This document shows positions 17,142 through 26,046 of a stretch of DNA of 53,052 nt, piece after piece. Every line of letters begins with the position of its first letter. Position 1 is the stretch's first letter. The notes under the pieces were generated by a model, which made no database searches, had not been told where the DNA came from, and was given only the letters and a program-made list of their open reading frames with translations. Location of the stretch: contig NZ_NSCM01000032.1 in NCBI RefSeq assembly GCF_003287735.1, positions 1-53,052 on the forward strand, given 5' to 3'. A program made the translations under genes and the position numbers. This stretch comes from Photorhabdus bodei. GTDB lineage: Bacteria > Pseudomonadota > Gammaproteobacteria > Enterobacterales > Enterobacteriaceae.

Positions 17142-18005
17142 TCACTCAATATTCTGAATCTGCTCCCTCATCTGCTCGATTAGCACCTTCAATTCAATGG
17201 CGGAGTTAGTGATATCGGTGTTGATAGATTTGGAGGCAAGTGTATTAGATTCGCGGTTGAATTCCTGCATCATAAAATCCAGGCGGCGGCCGACCGCTTC
17301 TTTTTTCTTTAGAATATTACGGGTTTCTTTGACGTGGGCATCGAGGCGATCCAACTCTTCTGCCACATCAAGACGTTGGGCCAGTAAAACTAACTCTTGC
17401 TCAAGACGGTTATTTTCGAGCTGTACTTGTGCTTCTTCCAGTTTGGTTTGCAGGCGTTCCCGCTGCCATTGCATGATTTCAGGCATTTGTTGGCGAACTT
17501 TACTGACTTCTTCAGTCACCGCGTCCAAACGTTGTTCAATCATAATTTTGAGTGCATTGCCTTCGGCTTCACGGCTTTGAATAAAGGCATCCAGTGCTGT
17601 ATCCAGTTCTTGCAACAATTGAGTGCTGATAGCATCTAAGTCTTGCTCTTCTGCTGCCATAACGCCAGGCCAACGCAGAATATCAACAGGATCGATTTCA
17701 CCTTCGTTGCTCTGTTGTTTGACCCAGCTCGCCGCATTGACTAGCTGTTTTGCTAAGGTTTCATTCAGGATAAGTTCGCCTTGAGAGCGTGAGTCCAGTT
17801 CAAAACGTAAGTTACACTCAACTTTTCCGCGAGTCAGACGGGAACGAATTCGTTCACGGATCACCGGTTCCAAGCTTCTGAATTGTTCTGGTAGGCGGAT
17901 ATAAGTTTCTAAATAACGCTGATTAACGGAGCGCAGTTCCCAAGCCGCATTTCCCCATTCACTTTTGATATCTCGCCGTGCAAAAGCAGTCATACTACGG
18001 ATCAT
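17142..18005 (-). CDS. yicC: YicC-family endoribonuclease
   Basis: The 287-residue protein has exactly the E. coli YicC length and closely matches it (MIRSMTAFAR start; C-terminal EFNRESNTLASKSINTDIT). YicC-family proteins have been reported as endoribonucleases acting on RNAs such as RyhB. The N-terminal half is alpha/beta; about 150-230 is a long coiled coil rich in Glu, Gln and Arg. It is divergent from rph across about 125 bp, as in other enterobacteria. In E. coli dinD lies beyond it; here the methylase/nuclease island does. Confidence 0.95.
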   Translation of the reverse strand: MIRSMTAFARRDIKSEWGNAAWELRSVNQRYLETYIRLPEQFRSLEPVIRERIRSRLTRGKVECNLRFELDSRSQGELILNETLAKQLVNAASWVKQQSNEGEIDPVDILRWPGVMAAEEQDLDAISTQLLQELDTALDAFIQSREAEGNALKIMIEQRLDAVTEEVSKVRQQMPEIMQWQRERLQTKLEEAQVQLENNRLEQELVLLAQRLDVAEELDRLDAHVKETRNILKKKEAVGRRLDFMMQEFNRESNTLASKSINTDITNSAIELKVLIEQMREQIQNIE

Positions 18006-18131
18006 GATTCGTTCCCAATTTAAACAAAAGATTAAGAGATTATAACGCTCGTTGTAGATGCAGGATAGGAATTAGCCCTGTTAGGCCGTATAATGCGCCC
18101 CCAATAATGATTTAACAACGGAGATAACACT

Positions 18132-18845
18132 ATGCGCCCAACAGGAAGAGCGGCAGAACAAGTGCGTCCTATCACTATAACCCGTCATTATACTAAGCAT
18201 GCGGAAGGTTCGGTTCTAGTAGAGTTTGGGGATACTAAAGTGTTATGTAATGCCTCCGTTGAAGAAGGAGTTCCTCGTTTCTTGAAAGGTCAGGGGCAGG
18301 GCTGGGTGACGGCTGAATATGGCATGTTACCGCGTTCTACTCATACCCGAAATGCCCGTGAAGCAGCTAAAGGCAAACAGGGTGGCCGTACGATGGAAAT
18401 CCAGCGTTTAATTGCCCGTTCGCTACGCGCCGCTGTTGATCTGAAAAAACTGGGTGAATACACCATTACACTGGATTGTGATGTTATTCAGGCTGATGGC
18501 GGTACCCGAACAGCTTCTATTACTGGTGCTTGTGTCGCGCTAGCTGATGCGTTGAATAAAATGGTTGAAGCAGGCAAGCTGAAAGAGAGTCCTCTGAAAT
18601 CAATGGTTGCCGCGGTCTCTGTTGGCATTGTGGATGGTGAAGGTCGTTGTGATCTGGAATATGTGGAAGATTCCGCCGCTGAAACTGATATGAACGTCGT
18701 GATGATGGAAGATGGCCGGATGATTGAAGTGCAAGGCACTGCGGAAGGCGAACCATTTAGTCATGATGAGTTGTTATCCTTATTGGCCCTTGCCAAGGGA
18801 GGATTAGAGGATATTTTTGACGCGCAGAGAAATGCATTAAAATAA
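18132..18845 (+). CDS. rph: ribonuclease PH
   Basis: The 237-residue phosphate-dependent 3'-5' exoribonuclease trims tRNA 3' ends. RNase PH fold landmarks are present: MRPTGRAAEQVRPI start, GQGWVTAEYGMLPRSTHTR, and LDCDVIQADGGTRTASITGA holding the phosphate/metal site. A TATAAT at 18089-18094 is a likely -10 element, though no good -35 is seen. It precedes pyrE with the attenuator hairpin between; translation of the rph end controls pyrE readthrough in E. coli, and the layout here is the same. Confidence 0.96.
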   Translation: MRPTGRAAEQVRPITITRHYTKHAEGSVLVEFGDTKVLCNASVEEGVPRFLKGQGQGWVTAEYGMLPRSTHTRNAREAAKGKQGGRTMEIQRLIARSLRAAVDLKKLGEYTITLDCDVIQADGGTRTASITGACVALADALNKMVEAGKLKESPLKSMVAAVSVGIVDGEGRCDLEYVEDSAAETDMNVVMMEDGRMIEVQGTAEGEPFSHDELLSLLALAKGGLEDIFDAQRNALK

Positions 18846-18855
18846 TAAATTGATC

Positions 18856-18880
18856 AGGCGACGTGATAGTCGCCTTTTTT
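18856..18880 (+). terminator. pyrE attenuator (rph-pyrE intergenic terminator)
   Basis: AGGCGAC (18856-18862) and GTCGCCT (18869-18875) form a stem with a 6-nt loop followed by a run of T. It starts 10 bp after the rph stop. In E. coli this terminator is prevented when pyrimidines are low, because ribosomes closely follow RNA polymerase into the rph end. The spacing here allows the same mechanism. Confidence 0.85.
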
Positions 18881-18929
18881 ATGCCTGTTGTATGGCGATA
18901 ACTATGACTCAAAAAGAGGAGAGACACCA

Positions 18930-19571
18930 ATGAAAGCCTATCAGCGCGAATTTATCGAGCTTGCGCTAAAAAAACAGGTACTGAAATTTGGGGAATTTAC
19001 CCTGAAATCAGGACGTAAAAGCCCGTATTTTTTTAATGCCGGGCTGTTTAATACTGGGCGTGATTTGGCGTTAATCGGGCGTTTTTATGCAGCAGCATTG
19101 TTGGATAGCGGTATTCAGTGCGATTTGTTATTCGGACCTGCTTACAAGGGTATTCCAATTGCAACGACAACGGCGGTGGCACTGGCAGATCATCATAATA
19201 TTGATATGCCATATTGTTTTAACCGTAAGGAAGCTAAAGATCATGGCGAAGGTGGTACTTTGGTTGGTAGCCCACTTAAAGGCAATGTTGTTCTGGTTGA
19301 TGATGTTATTACCGCAGGTACAGCTATCCGTGAATCGATGGAGATTATCAAGCAACATAGTGCGACGCTTGCCGGCGTGATGATTTGTCTTGATCGTCAG
19401 GAACGTGGGAACGGTGAAATCTCGGCAATTCAGGAAGTTGAAAGGGATTATGGTTGCAAAGTGTCTTCTATTATTACCTTGAATGATTTGATTAATTATT
19501 TGAGTGGTCAGCCAGAGATGAAAGCTCATCTGGATGCAGTAAAAGCCTATCGTGTGCAGTACGGTATCTGA
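18930..19571 (+). CDS. pyrE: orotate phosphoribosyltransferase
   Basis: The 213-residue enzyme makes orotidine 5'-phosphate from orotate and PRPP, the fifth step of pyrimidine synthesis. The PRPP-binding loop is VVLVDDVITAGTA (about 120-132). A longer frame opens at 18888, but AGAGGAGAG just before 18930 and the E. coli MKAYQREFIE start fix 18930. It is controlled by the upstream attenuator and followed by a hairpin shared with slmA. Confidence 0.97.
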   Translation: MKAYQREFIELALKKQVLKFGEFTLKSGRKSPYFFNAGLFNTGRDLALIGRFYAAALLDSGIQCDLLFGPAYKGIPIATTTAVALADHHNIDMPYCFNRKEAKDHGEGGTLVGSPLKGNVVLVDDVITAGTAIRESMEIIKQHSATLAGVMICLDRQERGNGEISAIQEVERDYGCKVSSIITLNDLINYLSGQPEMKAHLDAVKAYRVQYGI

Positions 19572-19583
19572 TAGATAAGCTTC

Positions 19584-19614
19584 AAAAAAAGCCCTCGCCC
19601 AATAACGGGCGGGG
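19584..19614 (-). terminator. slmA terminator (pyrE/slmA convergent region)
   Basis: CCTCGCCC (19593-19600) pairs with GGGCGGGG (19607-19614), including one G-U in RNA. On the minus strand the stem is followed directly by seven T (A-run at 19584-19590). It stands between the convergent pyrE and slmA stops and may also slow pyrE transcription. Confidence 0.75.
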
Positions 19615-19630
19615 TGAGTAGTAGAATAAC

Positions 19631-20230
19631 TTATTGTAGCTGAGCCAGTAATAATGGCCAGCGTGCTTCAAATTCCTGGGTTGGACGATAGTGGAACTCA
19701 GAGCGTACAAAACGTGAAAGCATCCCTTCACAAAATGCGAGTAACTGAGAAGCTAATAACGACTCATCATAACTGAAACCTTGTCCATCACGTAATTTTT
19801 TCTCTTTTAAAACTTGACGGATCTGTACTTCAATTCGTTCAAATAATTGATTTATGCGCCCTTGCAGCCGGTTTTGTTCAAACATCAGGGCATGACCTGT
19901 CATGATGCGGGTCAGACCTGGGTTTTTTTCTGAAAAACCCAAAATCAGGATCAATATCAGGCGAATACGAGTTATGGTATCTTTTTCATCTTGCAGAATC
20001 AGGTTAATCCGTGAAATTAATGAATCTTCAATGAACTCTATCAGGCTGTCAAACATCCGGGTTTTACTAGGAAAATGCCGGTATAGGGCAGCTTCGGAAA
20101 CGCCTACGTTGGCGGCTAGTTTAGCGGTAGTGATTCGATGGCTACCATCACTGGATTGCAACATATGCGCCAGCGCCTGCAAGATCTCCTCGCGTCTGTT
20201 TCTTTTCTTTGTATTTTCGTTTTCTGCCAT
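19631..20230 (-). CDS. slmA: nucleoid occlusion factor SlmA (TetR family)
   Basis: The 199-residue DNA-binding protein blocks FtsZ assembly over the chromosome when bound to SlmA sites. The TetR-type helix-turn-helix is at about 28-55 (ITTAKLAANVGVSEAALYRHFPSK). The C-terminal dimer domain ends RWPLLLAQLQ, as in E. coli (198 residues). The frame opens 30 nt further up, but MAENENTKKRNRREEIL matches the family start. It follows dut on the same strand, with a strong hairpin in the 113-bp gap. Confidence 0.95.
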   Translation of the reverse strand: MAENENTKKRNRREEILQALAHMLQSSDGSHRITTAKLAANVGVSEAALYRHFPSKTRMFDSLIEFIEDSLISRINLILQDEKDTITRIRLILILILGFSEKNPGLTRIMTGHALMFEQNRLQGRINQLFERIEVQIRQVLKEKKLRDGQGFSYDESLLASQLLAFCEGMLSRFVRSEFHYRPTQEFEARWPLLLAQLQ

Positions 20231-20272
20231 GTCAGACAAGACCTTTGTTAAGAACAGCAAAACAAATCAGTA

Positions 20273-20305
20273 ATTCTTTGCTCAATGGCATTTTGAGCAA
20301 AGAAT
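20273..20305. repeat. 13-bp hairpin in the dut-slmA gap
   Basis: ATTCTTTGCTCAA (20273-20285) and TTGAGCAAAGAAT (20293-20305) are perfect inverse complements around a 7-nt loop. On the minus strand no T-tract follows, so it is not a textbook terminator. It may stabilise the dut mRNA end or attenuate slmA. Confidence 0.55.
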
Positions 20306-20343
20306 ATGATAATGGGTTAAATGGTATTAGGTTTTACAGAGAT

Positions 20344-20802
20344 TTATTGGCGACCGGAATGACCAAAACCACCGCCGCCTCTTTCGCTGGCTTCAAAATC
20401 TTCCACCAGATTAAATTGAGCCTGAACGACGGGTACAAAAACCATCTGAGCGATACGTTCGCCTGGTTGGATAGTGAAAGCTTTATCACCACGATTCCAG
20501 ACGGAAACCATTAGCTGACCTTGGTAATCAGAATCGATCAAACCCACCAGATTACCCAGAACGACACCATGTTTATGTCCAAGGCCTGAACGGGGCAGAA
20601 TAACGGCTGCCAGTTGTTCATCACCAATATGAATAGCAAGCCCGGTTGGAAGCAGTTCTGTTTGGCCTGGAGCCAGTTCTATCGCGTTGTCAAGGCAAGC
20701 GCGTAAATCTAAACCTGCGGAGCCTGGCGTGGCGTAAGTTGGCAAAGGAAATTCCTTCCCGATACGTGGGTCAAGAATTTTAACGTCGATTTTTTTCATC
20801 AT
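20344..20802 (-). CDS. dut: deoxyuridine 5'-triphosphate nucleotidohydrolase
   Basis: The 152-residue trimeric dUTPase converts dUTP to dUMP and pyrophosphate, keeping uracil out of DNA and supplying thymidylate synthesis. All five family motifs are present: AGLDLRA, PRSGLGHKHG, NLVGLIDSDYQG, PGERIAQMVF and the C-terminal RGGGGFGHSGRQ arm. Its start lies 23 nt inside the end of coaBC, as in E. coli, so the two are translated from overlapping frames. Confidence 0.97.
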   Translation of the reverse strand: MMKKIDVKILDPRIGKEFPLPTYATPGSAGLDLRACLDNAIELAPGQTELLPTGLAIHIGDEQLAAVILPRSGLGHKHGVVLGNLVGLIDSDYQGQLMVSVWNRGDKAFTIQPGERIAQMVFVPVVQAQFNLVEDFEASERGGGGFGHSGRQ

Positions 20803-21997
20803 AGCGTCTGACTATCTCGTCTAATAAATGGTGGCTAAGTAATAACTTATTACTATGAGGTAAGCGGATTTCTCCCTCATGCCAGAACAAATGTAATGCA
20901 TTAGTATCACTGTTAAAGCCGTGGCCAGTTAGGGATACATCATTTGCACAAATCAGATCCAAATGTTTTTGGTTCAGTTTTTTTCGTGCGTATTCTTCCA
21001 CATTCTGGGTTTCAGCCGCAAATCCAACCACAAAAGGGCGGTTTTCTTGCATTGCTGCTACATTGGCAACAATATCCGGGTTTTTGATCAGGGTAAAAGT
21101 GATCTCATCACCCTGTTTTTTAATTTTTTCTGAGGCAATCTGTTTAGCGCGATAGTCTGCAACCGCAGCACAACCAATGAAGATATTCTGTGAACCCGCT
21201 ATTGCCTGTACTTGTTCGTTCATTTCCAGAGCGCTGGTGACGTCGATTCGTTTGACTCCCGGGGGTGTCGATAAATTAACGGGGCCAGTGATCAGGGTGA
21301 CTTCTGCACCACGTGTTGCCGCAGCTTGGGCGATGGCAAACCCCATTTTGCCGGAGCTGTGATTACTGATAAAGCGGACGGGATCCAGCGCTTCACGGGT
21401 TGGTCCGGCGGTAATAGCAAGTTTTAGGTGAGCTAAATCTTGGCTTGCTTGAAAATGTTGTTCAGCGAGTTCGACAATCGCCATGGGATTTAGCATCCTG
21501 CCGGGACCAACGTCACCACAAGCTTGGCTGCCGTTATCCGGTCCCCACAGGAGAACGCCTCGTTCTTCAAGGCGCTTGAGATTATGTTGTGTTACCTGAG
21601 CTAGAAACATTTGTTGATTCATTGCGGGTACGGCGGCAATTGGGGCTGGGGAGGCCAAACAGACAGTTGTTATGAGATCATTTGCCATACCGACTACCAG
21701 GCGCGCCAGTAAATCAGCGGTAGCTGGGGCGAGAATAATCAGATCGGCCCATTTACCAAGTTCAATATGCCCCATGGCAGCTTCTGCCGCCGGATCTAAC
21801 AAGTCATCGGAAACGGGATAACCAGAAACCGCCTGCAACGTCATTGGTGTAATAAACGCTTCTGCTGCTGGTGTCATCACTACACGTACTTGAGCGCCGC
21901 GATCACGCAGGCGGCGTACTAGCTCGGGCGTTTTGTAAGCGGCTATTCCTCCGCTGATACCGAGCACAATCTGTTTGCCGGAAAGTCCTGCCATCAT
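20780..21997 (-). CDS. coaBC: bifunctional phosphopantothenoylcysteine decarboxylase/synthetase
   Basis: The 405-residue fusion performs two coenzyme A steps. The C-terminal CoaB half ligates cysteine to 4'-phosphopantothenate using CTP (ITAGPTREALDPVRFISNHSSGKMG). The N-terminal CoaC half decarboxylates the product with FMN (GISGGIAAYKTPEL, PAMNQQM, and the catalytic Cys in GSQACGDVGPGRM). The frame is open to 22039; 21997 (or the next Met at 21994) matches the E. coli start better. It is divergent from radC. Confidence 0.95.
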   Translation of the reverse strand: MMAGLSGKQIVLGISGGIAAYKTPELVRRLRDRGAQVRVVMTPAAEAFITPMTLQAVSGYPVSDDLLDPAAEAAMGHIELGKWADLIILAPATADLLARLVVGMANDLITTVCLASPAPIAAVPAMNQQMFLAQVTQHNLKRLEERGVLLWGPDNGSQACGDVGPGRMLNPMAIVELAEQHFQASQDLAHLKLAITAGPTREALDPVRFISNHSSGKMGFAIAQAAATRGAEVTLITGPVNLSTPPGVKRIDVTSALEMNEQVQAIAGSQNIFIGCAAVADYRAKQIASEKIKKQGDEITFTLIKNPDIVANVAAMQENRPFVVGFAAETQNVEEYARKKLNQKHLDLICANDVSLTGHGFNSDTNALHLFWHEGEIRLPHSNKLLLSHHLLDEIVRRYDEKNRR

Positions 21998-22193
21998 GAT
22001 TGTCCGAATATTAAGTTGCAAGGGCCAAGATTTTATCACAAGAGATTACAGAGTTGAGCAGAGTCTGAACTTTGATTGTAAAAAAGGATAAATTTGCGAG
22101 CGGCTACGCAGCTCCTGAATATGATATTCGCCCTGATGTTTAAGGCATGGAATACTGTTTGTATCAGGTGAAATAGGGCAGGGAGATGAATAT

Positions 22194-22886
22194 ATGGAAG
22201 TTGATATCGCTGAAAATACAGGAGAAATATATTCAAATTTAGCTCCCAGAGAAAAATTGTTGGCTTATGGCTCGGTTTCTCTGACAGATGCTGAGTTACT
22301 GGCTATTTTTTTACGTACCGGAACCAGAGGATTGCCTGTTTTACGAATGGCTGAATTTCTACTAAAAGAATTTGGGTCTCTGTACCATTTACTCTCTGCT
22401 GACTATGACACTTTTTGTGCTCATAAAGGGATGGGATTGGCCAAATATGCACAACTACAGGCTATTGCAGAATTGGCAAAGCGTTTTTTTTCCAGCCAGT
22501 TCGTACATGAAGATATTATGAGTAGTCCAAGTGTGACTCAAGAGTATTTGCAAAATCTATTATCAGGGCGTGATAGGGAAATATTTGTTGTGTTGTTTCT
22601 CAATAATCAAAATAGAGTCATCTGTCATGAGGAGATGTTTAAAGGCACAATCAATAAAGTTGAAGTTCATCCTCGTGAAATTGTCCGATCGGCGATAAAG
22701 GTGAATGCTTCATCCATTATTTTGGCCCATAATCATCCATCAGGTCATGCGGAGCCAAGTTTGGCAGATAAGATTGTTACAGATAAAGTGATTGATGCCT
22801 GTAATTTGGTTGGTGTAAAAGTGCTGGATCATCTGGTTATTGGCCGGCAATGTTGTGTTTCATTTGCTGAGCGAGGATGGATTTAG
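22194..22886 (+). CDS. radC: RadC-family JAB/MPN-domain protein
   Basis: The 230-residue protein has an N-terminal helix-hairpin-helix-like part (about 20-90) and a C-terminal JAB1/MPN metalloprotease-like domain. The metal-binding signature HNHPSGHAEPSLAD is near residue 181. The cellular role is unsettled: the E. coli radC DNA-repair phenotype was assigned to recG. GGGAG lies 8 nt before the ATG at 22194; another ATG at 22187 is out of frame. It sits upstream of rpmB as in E. coli. Confidence 0.92.
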   Translation: MEVDIAENTGEIYSNLAPREKLLAYGSVSLTDAELLAIFLRTGTRGLPVLRMAEFLLKEFGSLYHLLSADYDTFCAHKGMGLAKYAQLQAIAELAKRFFSSQFVHEDIMSSPSVTQEYLQNLLSGRDREIFVVLFLNNQNRVICHEEMFKGTINKVEVHPREIVRSAIKVNASSIILAHNHPSGHAEPSLADKIVTDKVIDACNLVGVKVLDHLVIGRQCCVSFAERGWI

Positions 22887-22929
22887 CTAACTTTTTCAAG
22901 ATCCTTATGGATCTTTGGTTGTGCGGGAC

Positions 22930-22958
22930 TTGAGCGTCAGCGATTGAGGGCGTATACT
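22930..22958 (+). promoter_or_regulatory. sigma-70 promoter of rpmBG
   Basis: TTGAGC (22930-22935) and TATACT (22953-22958) are separated by exactly 17 bp, with a G+C-rich stretch just after the -10 as in stringently controlled ribosomal promoters. The leader to the rpmB ATG is about 160 nt. Confidence 0.8.
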
Positions 22959-23125
22959 ACGCCACCTTTGAGGATCTTTGGTTTGGCGAGAAGAGCCTAT
23001 CTCAGCACATTTTCTGAGTAAATGTGAGTCTTTTCAGTGGAATTTGCTGAGATGGGCTCCTAAGCCTGACGAGGCGGCCATACCCAATACAAAGCTCGAG
23101 CTGATTTGATTTTTGGAGAATAGAC

Positions 23126-23362
23126 ATGTCCCGAGTCTGCCAAGTTACTGGCAAACGCCCGATGAGTGGTAACAACCGCTCTCATGCATTGAATGCGACT
23201 AAGCGTCGTTTTCTGCCTAACCTGCATTCCCACCGTTTCTGGGTTGAGTCCGAGAAGCGTTTTGTGACTCTGCGTGTATCTGTTAAAGGTATGCGTGTGA
23301 TTGATAAGAAGGGTATCGATGCAGTTTTGGCTGAGCTTCGTACCCGCGGTGAGAAGTACTAA
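23126..23362 (+). CDS. rpmB: 50S ribosomal protein L28
   Basis: The 78-residue basic protein of the large subunit matches the family over its full length (SRVCQVTGKRPMSGNNRSHA, then LRVSVKGMRVIDKKGID). TTTGGAGA precedes the ATG. The highly conserved sequence and biased codon use fit a strongly expressed gene. It is co-transcribed with rpmG, 11 bp downstream. Confidence 0.98.
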   Translation: MSRVCQVTGKRPMSGNNRSHALNATKRRFLPNLHSHRFWVESEKRFVTLRVSVKGMRVIDKKGIDAVLAELRTRGEKY

Positions 23363-23373
23363 GGAGCTGAAAA

Positions 23374-23541
23374 ATGGCTAAAGGTATTCGCGATAAAATT
23401 AAGCTAGTGTCTTCGGCTGGTACTGGTCACTTCTATACCACTACGAAGAACAAGCGTACTATGCCTGAGAAACTGGAAATGAAAAAATTTGATCCAGTTG
23501 TTCGTCAGCATGTTATGTATAAAGAAGCCAAGATTAAATAA
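23374..23541 (+). CDS. rpmG: 50S ribosomal protein L33
   Basis: The 55-residue protein starts MAKGIRDKIKLVSSAGTGHF and ends MYKEAKIK. AAGGAG lies 7 nt before the ATG. It lacks the CxxC zinc motifs, so it is the zinc-independent L33 form. It is the second gene of rpmBG and is followed by a terminator. Confidence 0.98.
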   Translation: MAKGIRDKIKLVSSAGTGHFYTTTKNKRTMPEKLEMKKFDPVVRQHVMYKEAKIK

Positions 23542-23560
23542 TTTTGGTTGATTTGATAAA

Positions 23561-23584
23561 AACCCGGCCTAGGCTGGGTTTTTT
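23561..23584 (+). terminator. rpmBG terminator
   Basis: AACCCGGCC (23561-23569) pairs with GGCTGGGTT (23572-23580), with one G-U in RNA, and is followed by TTTT. It lies 19 bp past the rpmG stop. It separates the ribosomal operon from the lipopolysaccharide core genes. Confidence 0.85.
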
Positions 23585-23652
23585 GTTGTCTGAAGAGTTT
23601 TAACAGATATTCACTGATTCTTCTCTACATTTCATATATATCCCGTTATTCG

Positions 23653-23680
23653 TAGACGTAAGATACTGTTTCGCTATACT
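23653..23680 (+). promoter_or_regulatory. possible promoter of the first core glycosyltransferase operon
   Basis: TATACT at 23675-23680 has TAGACG (a four-of-six -35 match) 16 bp upstream at 23653-23658. It lies 34 bp before the ATG at 23714 and after the rpmG terminator, where a promoter is needed. Confidence 0.35.
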
Positions 23681-23713
23681 AACGCCTTCCGGTAGGCTAG
23701 ATATGAAACCGAA

Positions 23714-24835
23714 ATGGCTAAAGAAAAACTAAATATTTTACATACAGAATCATCTTGTGGTTGGGGTGGTCAGGAGATCCGAATCCTGACGGAATCCCAA
23801 GGAATGATAAAACGTGGACACAAGGTGGTTATTGTCTGTTGTCCTAGTTCTAATATCTACCGTGAAGCAAAATCTTATGGTGTGCCGGCCGTAGCCCTGC
23901 CGATTGAAAAAAAGCGGCTGTCCTGCTTTCTTGCTATGCGTCGTTGGTTGAAAAAAGAAGGCCGTCAATTTGACGTTATTAATACACATAGCTCGACGGA
24001 TGCATGGTTGGTTGCTGTGGCTTGTACAACGTTAAGGCATATGCCACCAATGGTTAGAACCAGGCATGTTTCTACTCATGTTTCTAATTCAATATCAACT
24101 CGTTGGTTGTATCTGAAAGCGTGCCGGCATATTGCGACTACAGGTGAGAAACTACGCCAACATCTGCATGCCAATAATCGCTATCCATTACAGCATATGA
24201 CATCAGTGCCTACCGGCATCGATTTAGATCGTTTCCGACCGGAAGATAAGAAAGTTTGCCGTCAACGGATTGGGATTCAAGATAAACCGACATTAGGTGT
24301 TGTTGCGACCATGAGAACCTGGAAAGGGCATCGCTATCTGTTGGAAAGCTGGAAAGTTCTGCACCAGAAATATCCTGATTGGCAACTTTTGTTTGTTGGT
24401 GATGGTCCACAACGTAAATCATTGGAACCTTTAGTAAAGCGAGAAGGTTTGTCAAACAGTGTCATTTTTTTAGGTAACCGTCAGGATGTTCCTGATTGTT
24501 TGAATGCGATGGATTTATTTGCATTACCTTCTTTTGGTAATGAAGGCGTGCCACAAGGCATTATGCAAGCAATGGCGTGTGGGATACCTGTTGTATCAAC
24601 CTCCGTTGGTGCAATTACCGAAGCGGTAGTTGATGGTGAAACGGGTTATATCGTGGAACCCAGAAATACAGAGTTATTGACGAAAAGTTTAGAGTTGTTG
24701 ATTCATAATAATGAATTGCGTTTGCAATTCAGTCATTCTTCATTAGAGCGTGCCATGGCTTTATTTGGCATGGATAATATGTTGGATAAAATGGAAAATA
24801 TCTTTTTTCACAGCATTAAAGGTAAAAAACGTTAA
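23714..24835 (+). CDS. GT4-family glycosyltransferase, lipopolysaccharide core
   Basis: This 373-residue GT-B fold enzyme probably adds a sugar to the core oligosaccharide on the inner face of the inner membrane. The N-terminal half has the acceptor-side GWGGQEIRI loop. The C-terminal half has PTGIDLDRFRP, a strand-loop MRTWKGH, and the E-x7-E donor motif region ALPSFGNEGVPQGIMQAMACGIPVV. The donor and acceptor cannot be told from sequence. It is the first of a four-gene cluster (23714-28301), with a 188-bp AT-rich gap before the next gene. Confidence 0.8.
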   Translation: MAKEKLNILHTESSCGWGGQEIRILTESQGMIKRGHKVVIVCCPSSNIYREAKSYGVPAVALPIEKKRLSCFLAMRRWLKKEGRQFDVINTHSSTDAWLVAVACTTLRHMPPMVRTRHVSTHVSNSISTRWLYLKACRHIATTGEKLRQHLHANNRYPLQHMTSVPTGIDLDRFRPEDKKVCRQRIGIQDKPTLGVVATMRTWKGHRYLLESWKVLHQKYPDWQLLFVGDGPQRKSLEPLVKREGLSNSVIFLGNRQDVPDCLNAMDLFALPSFGNEGVPQGIMQAMACGIPVVSTSVGAITEAVVDGETGYIVEPRNTELLTKSLELLIHNNELRLQFSHSSLERAMALFGMDNMLDKMENIFFHSIKGKKR

Positions 24836-25023
24836 CATTATTTAGGATTTATTCTGGTCCTTATTCTTTGGCTTATGGTTTTAGGTAATGTTCAACTTAT
24901 TGATATTAAATCACTTTAAAGTTGATTATTAGTTAAATCACCTTGTTGTGGTCAATCGTATACAAAATGGTTTTTTTGTATATTTTGTTGAATCTTATGG
25001 CAGATTAATTAGATAATTGTCTT

Positions 25024-26046
25024 ATGCAGATCAAGAATATTCTGGTCATTGTTATAGCACGTTTCGGTGATACCTTACTGGTAACGCCGGTGATCCGTGC
25101 TTTAAAGCAAAAATGGCCTGGTGCGAATATTGATGTTATGGCTCATAAAAGGACTAAACAGATCCTTGAAAATACAAGTGATATCAATAAATTGACTGCT
25201 TTTTCGAAAGGTAAGGCAAAATGGTGTGGTTGGTTTACCCGTAAACATTATGATCTGGCTTTAGTATATAGTGACGATAAACCTTTATTGCAGTATGCGA
25301 AACGTAAATCACGCTTAACGGTTTCATTTTCAGATAAGTCCGCGTTGCGATCTGATTGGCTGGCTGTGGAAAAGCCAAAGGTGTTGATGCCAGCTCAACA
25401 GGAACGGGCCATGCTTGCTAGCGCGGTAGATGTTGAGGTCAATGACTGGCGGTTGAATTATTGTGTGAGTGAAAAGGAGTTACACTTTGCTGATGGTTTT
25501 ATACGGCAATATCATTTAGAGAACAAGCTCCTGATTGGTTTTCAGTTACAAAGTTTCCCGGCAAAAGCTTATCGTGATTGGCCGATTGAACATTTTTACC
25601 AATTAGCGCGACACATTTGTGGCCGTTATCCCCAGTCACATATTATGTTATTAGGCAGTGTTGACGGTAAAATTGCTGCACAGTCACTGGCAAAAAGGTT
25701 AGGGGCTGAAAAGTGTACTTCATTGGTTGGTAGACTGACAATGCGACAGAATGCAGCAATAATGAGTCAACTTGATTTGTACATTGGTGTTGATACAGGG
25801 CCGACACACTTAGCCGGCGCATTAGGTATCCCGATGGTTGCTATGTATCATAGTTTCCACCCAGGCCGCTTTTTGGCACCTCAACAGCATTCGCATTTGG
25901 TGGTTATTGAACATCCGGTTCACTATATGCAAGCCACACGCAAAGACTCGATGTCTGCAATATCTGTTGAACAAGTCTGGCAGGCAACGCAAAAGTTACT
26001 AGAAACTAAGTTGTCAGGAAGAAAAGATGAAAATAGGTTTGGTTGA
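25024..26046 (+). CDS. GT9-family (heptosyltransferase-like) glycosyltransferase
   Basis: The 340-residue protein is related to WaaC/WaaF/WaaQ. The start, ILVIVIARFGDTLLVTPVIRALKQKWP, contains the family's catalytic Asp in GDTLL. The donor-side motif is LYIGVDTGPTHLAGALGIPMVAMY. It differs from the WaaC, WaaF and WaaQ proteins also present here, so it likely transfers another heptose or related sugar to the outer core. Its end overlaps the next gene by 20 nt. Confidence 0.8.
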   Translation: MQIKNILVIVIARFGDTLLVTPVIRALKQKWPGANIDVMAHKRTKQILENTSDINKLTAFSKGKAKWCGWFTRKHYDLALVYSDDKPLLQYAKRKSRLTVSFSDKSALRSDWLAVEKPKVLMPAQQERAMLASAVDVEVNDWRLNYCVSEKELHFADGFIRQYHLENKLLIGFQLQSFPAKAYRDWPIEHFYQLARHICGRYPQSHIMLLGSVDGKIAAQSLAKRLGAEKCTSLVGRLTMRQNAAIMSQLDLYIGVDTGPTHLAGALGIPMVAMYHSFHPGRFLAPQQHSHLVVIEHPVHYMQATRKDSMSAISVEQVWQATQKLLETKLSGRKDENRFG

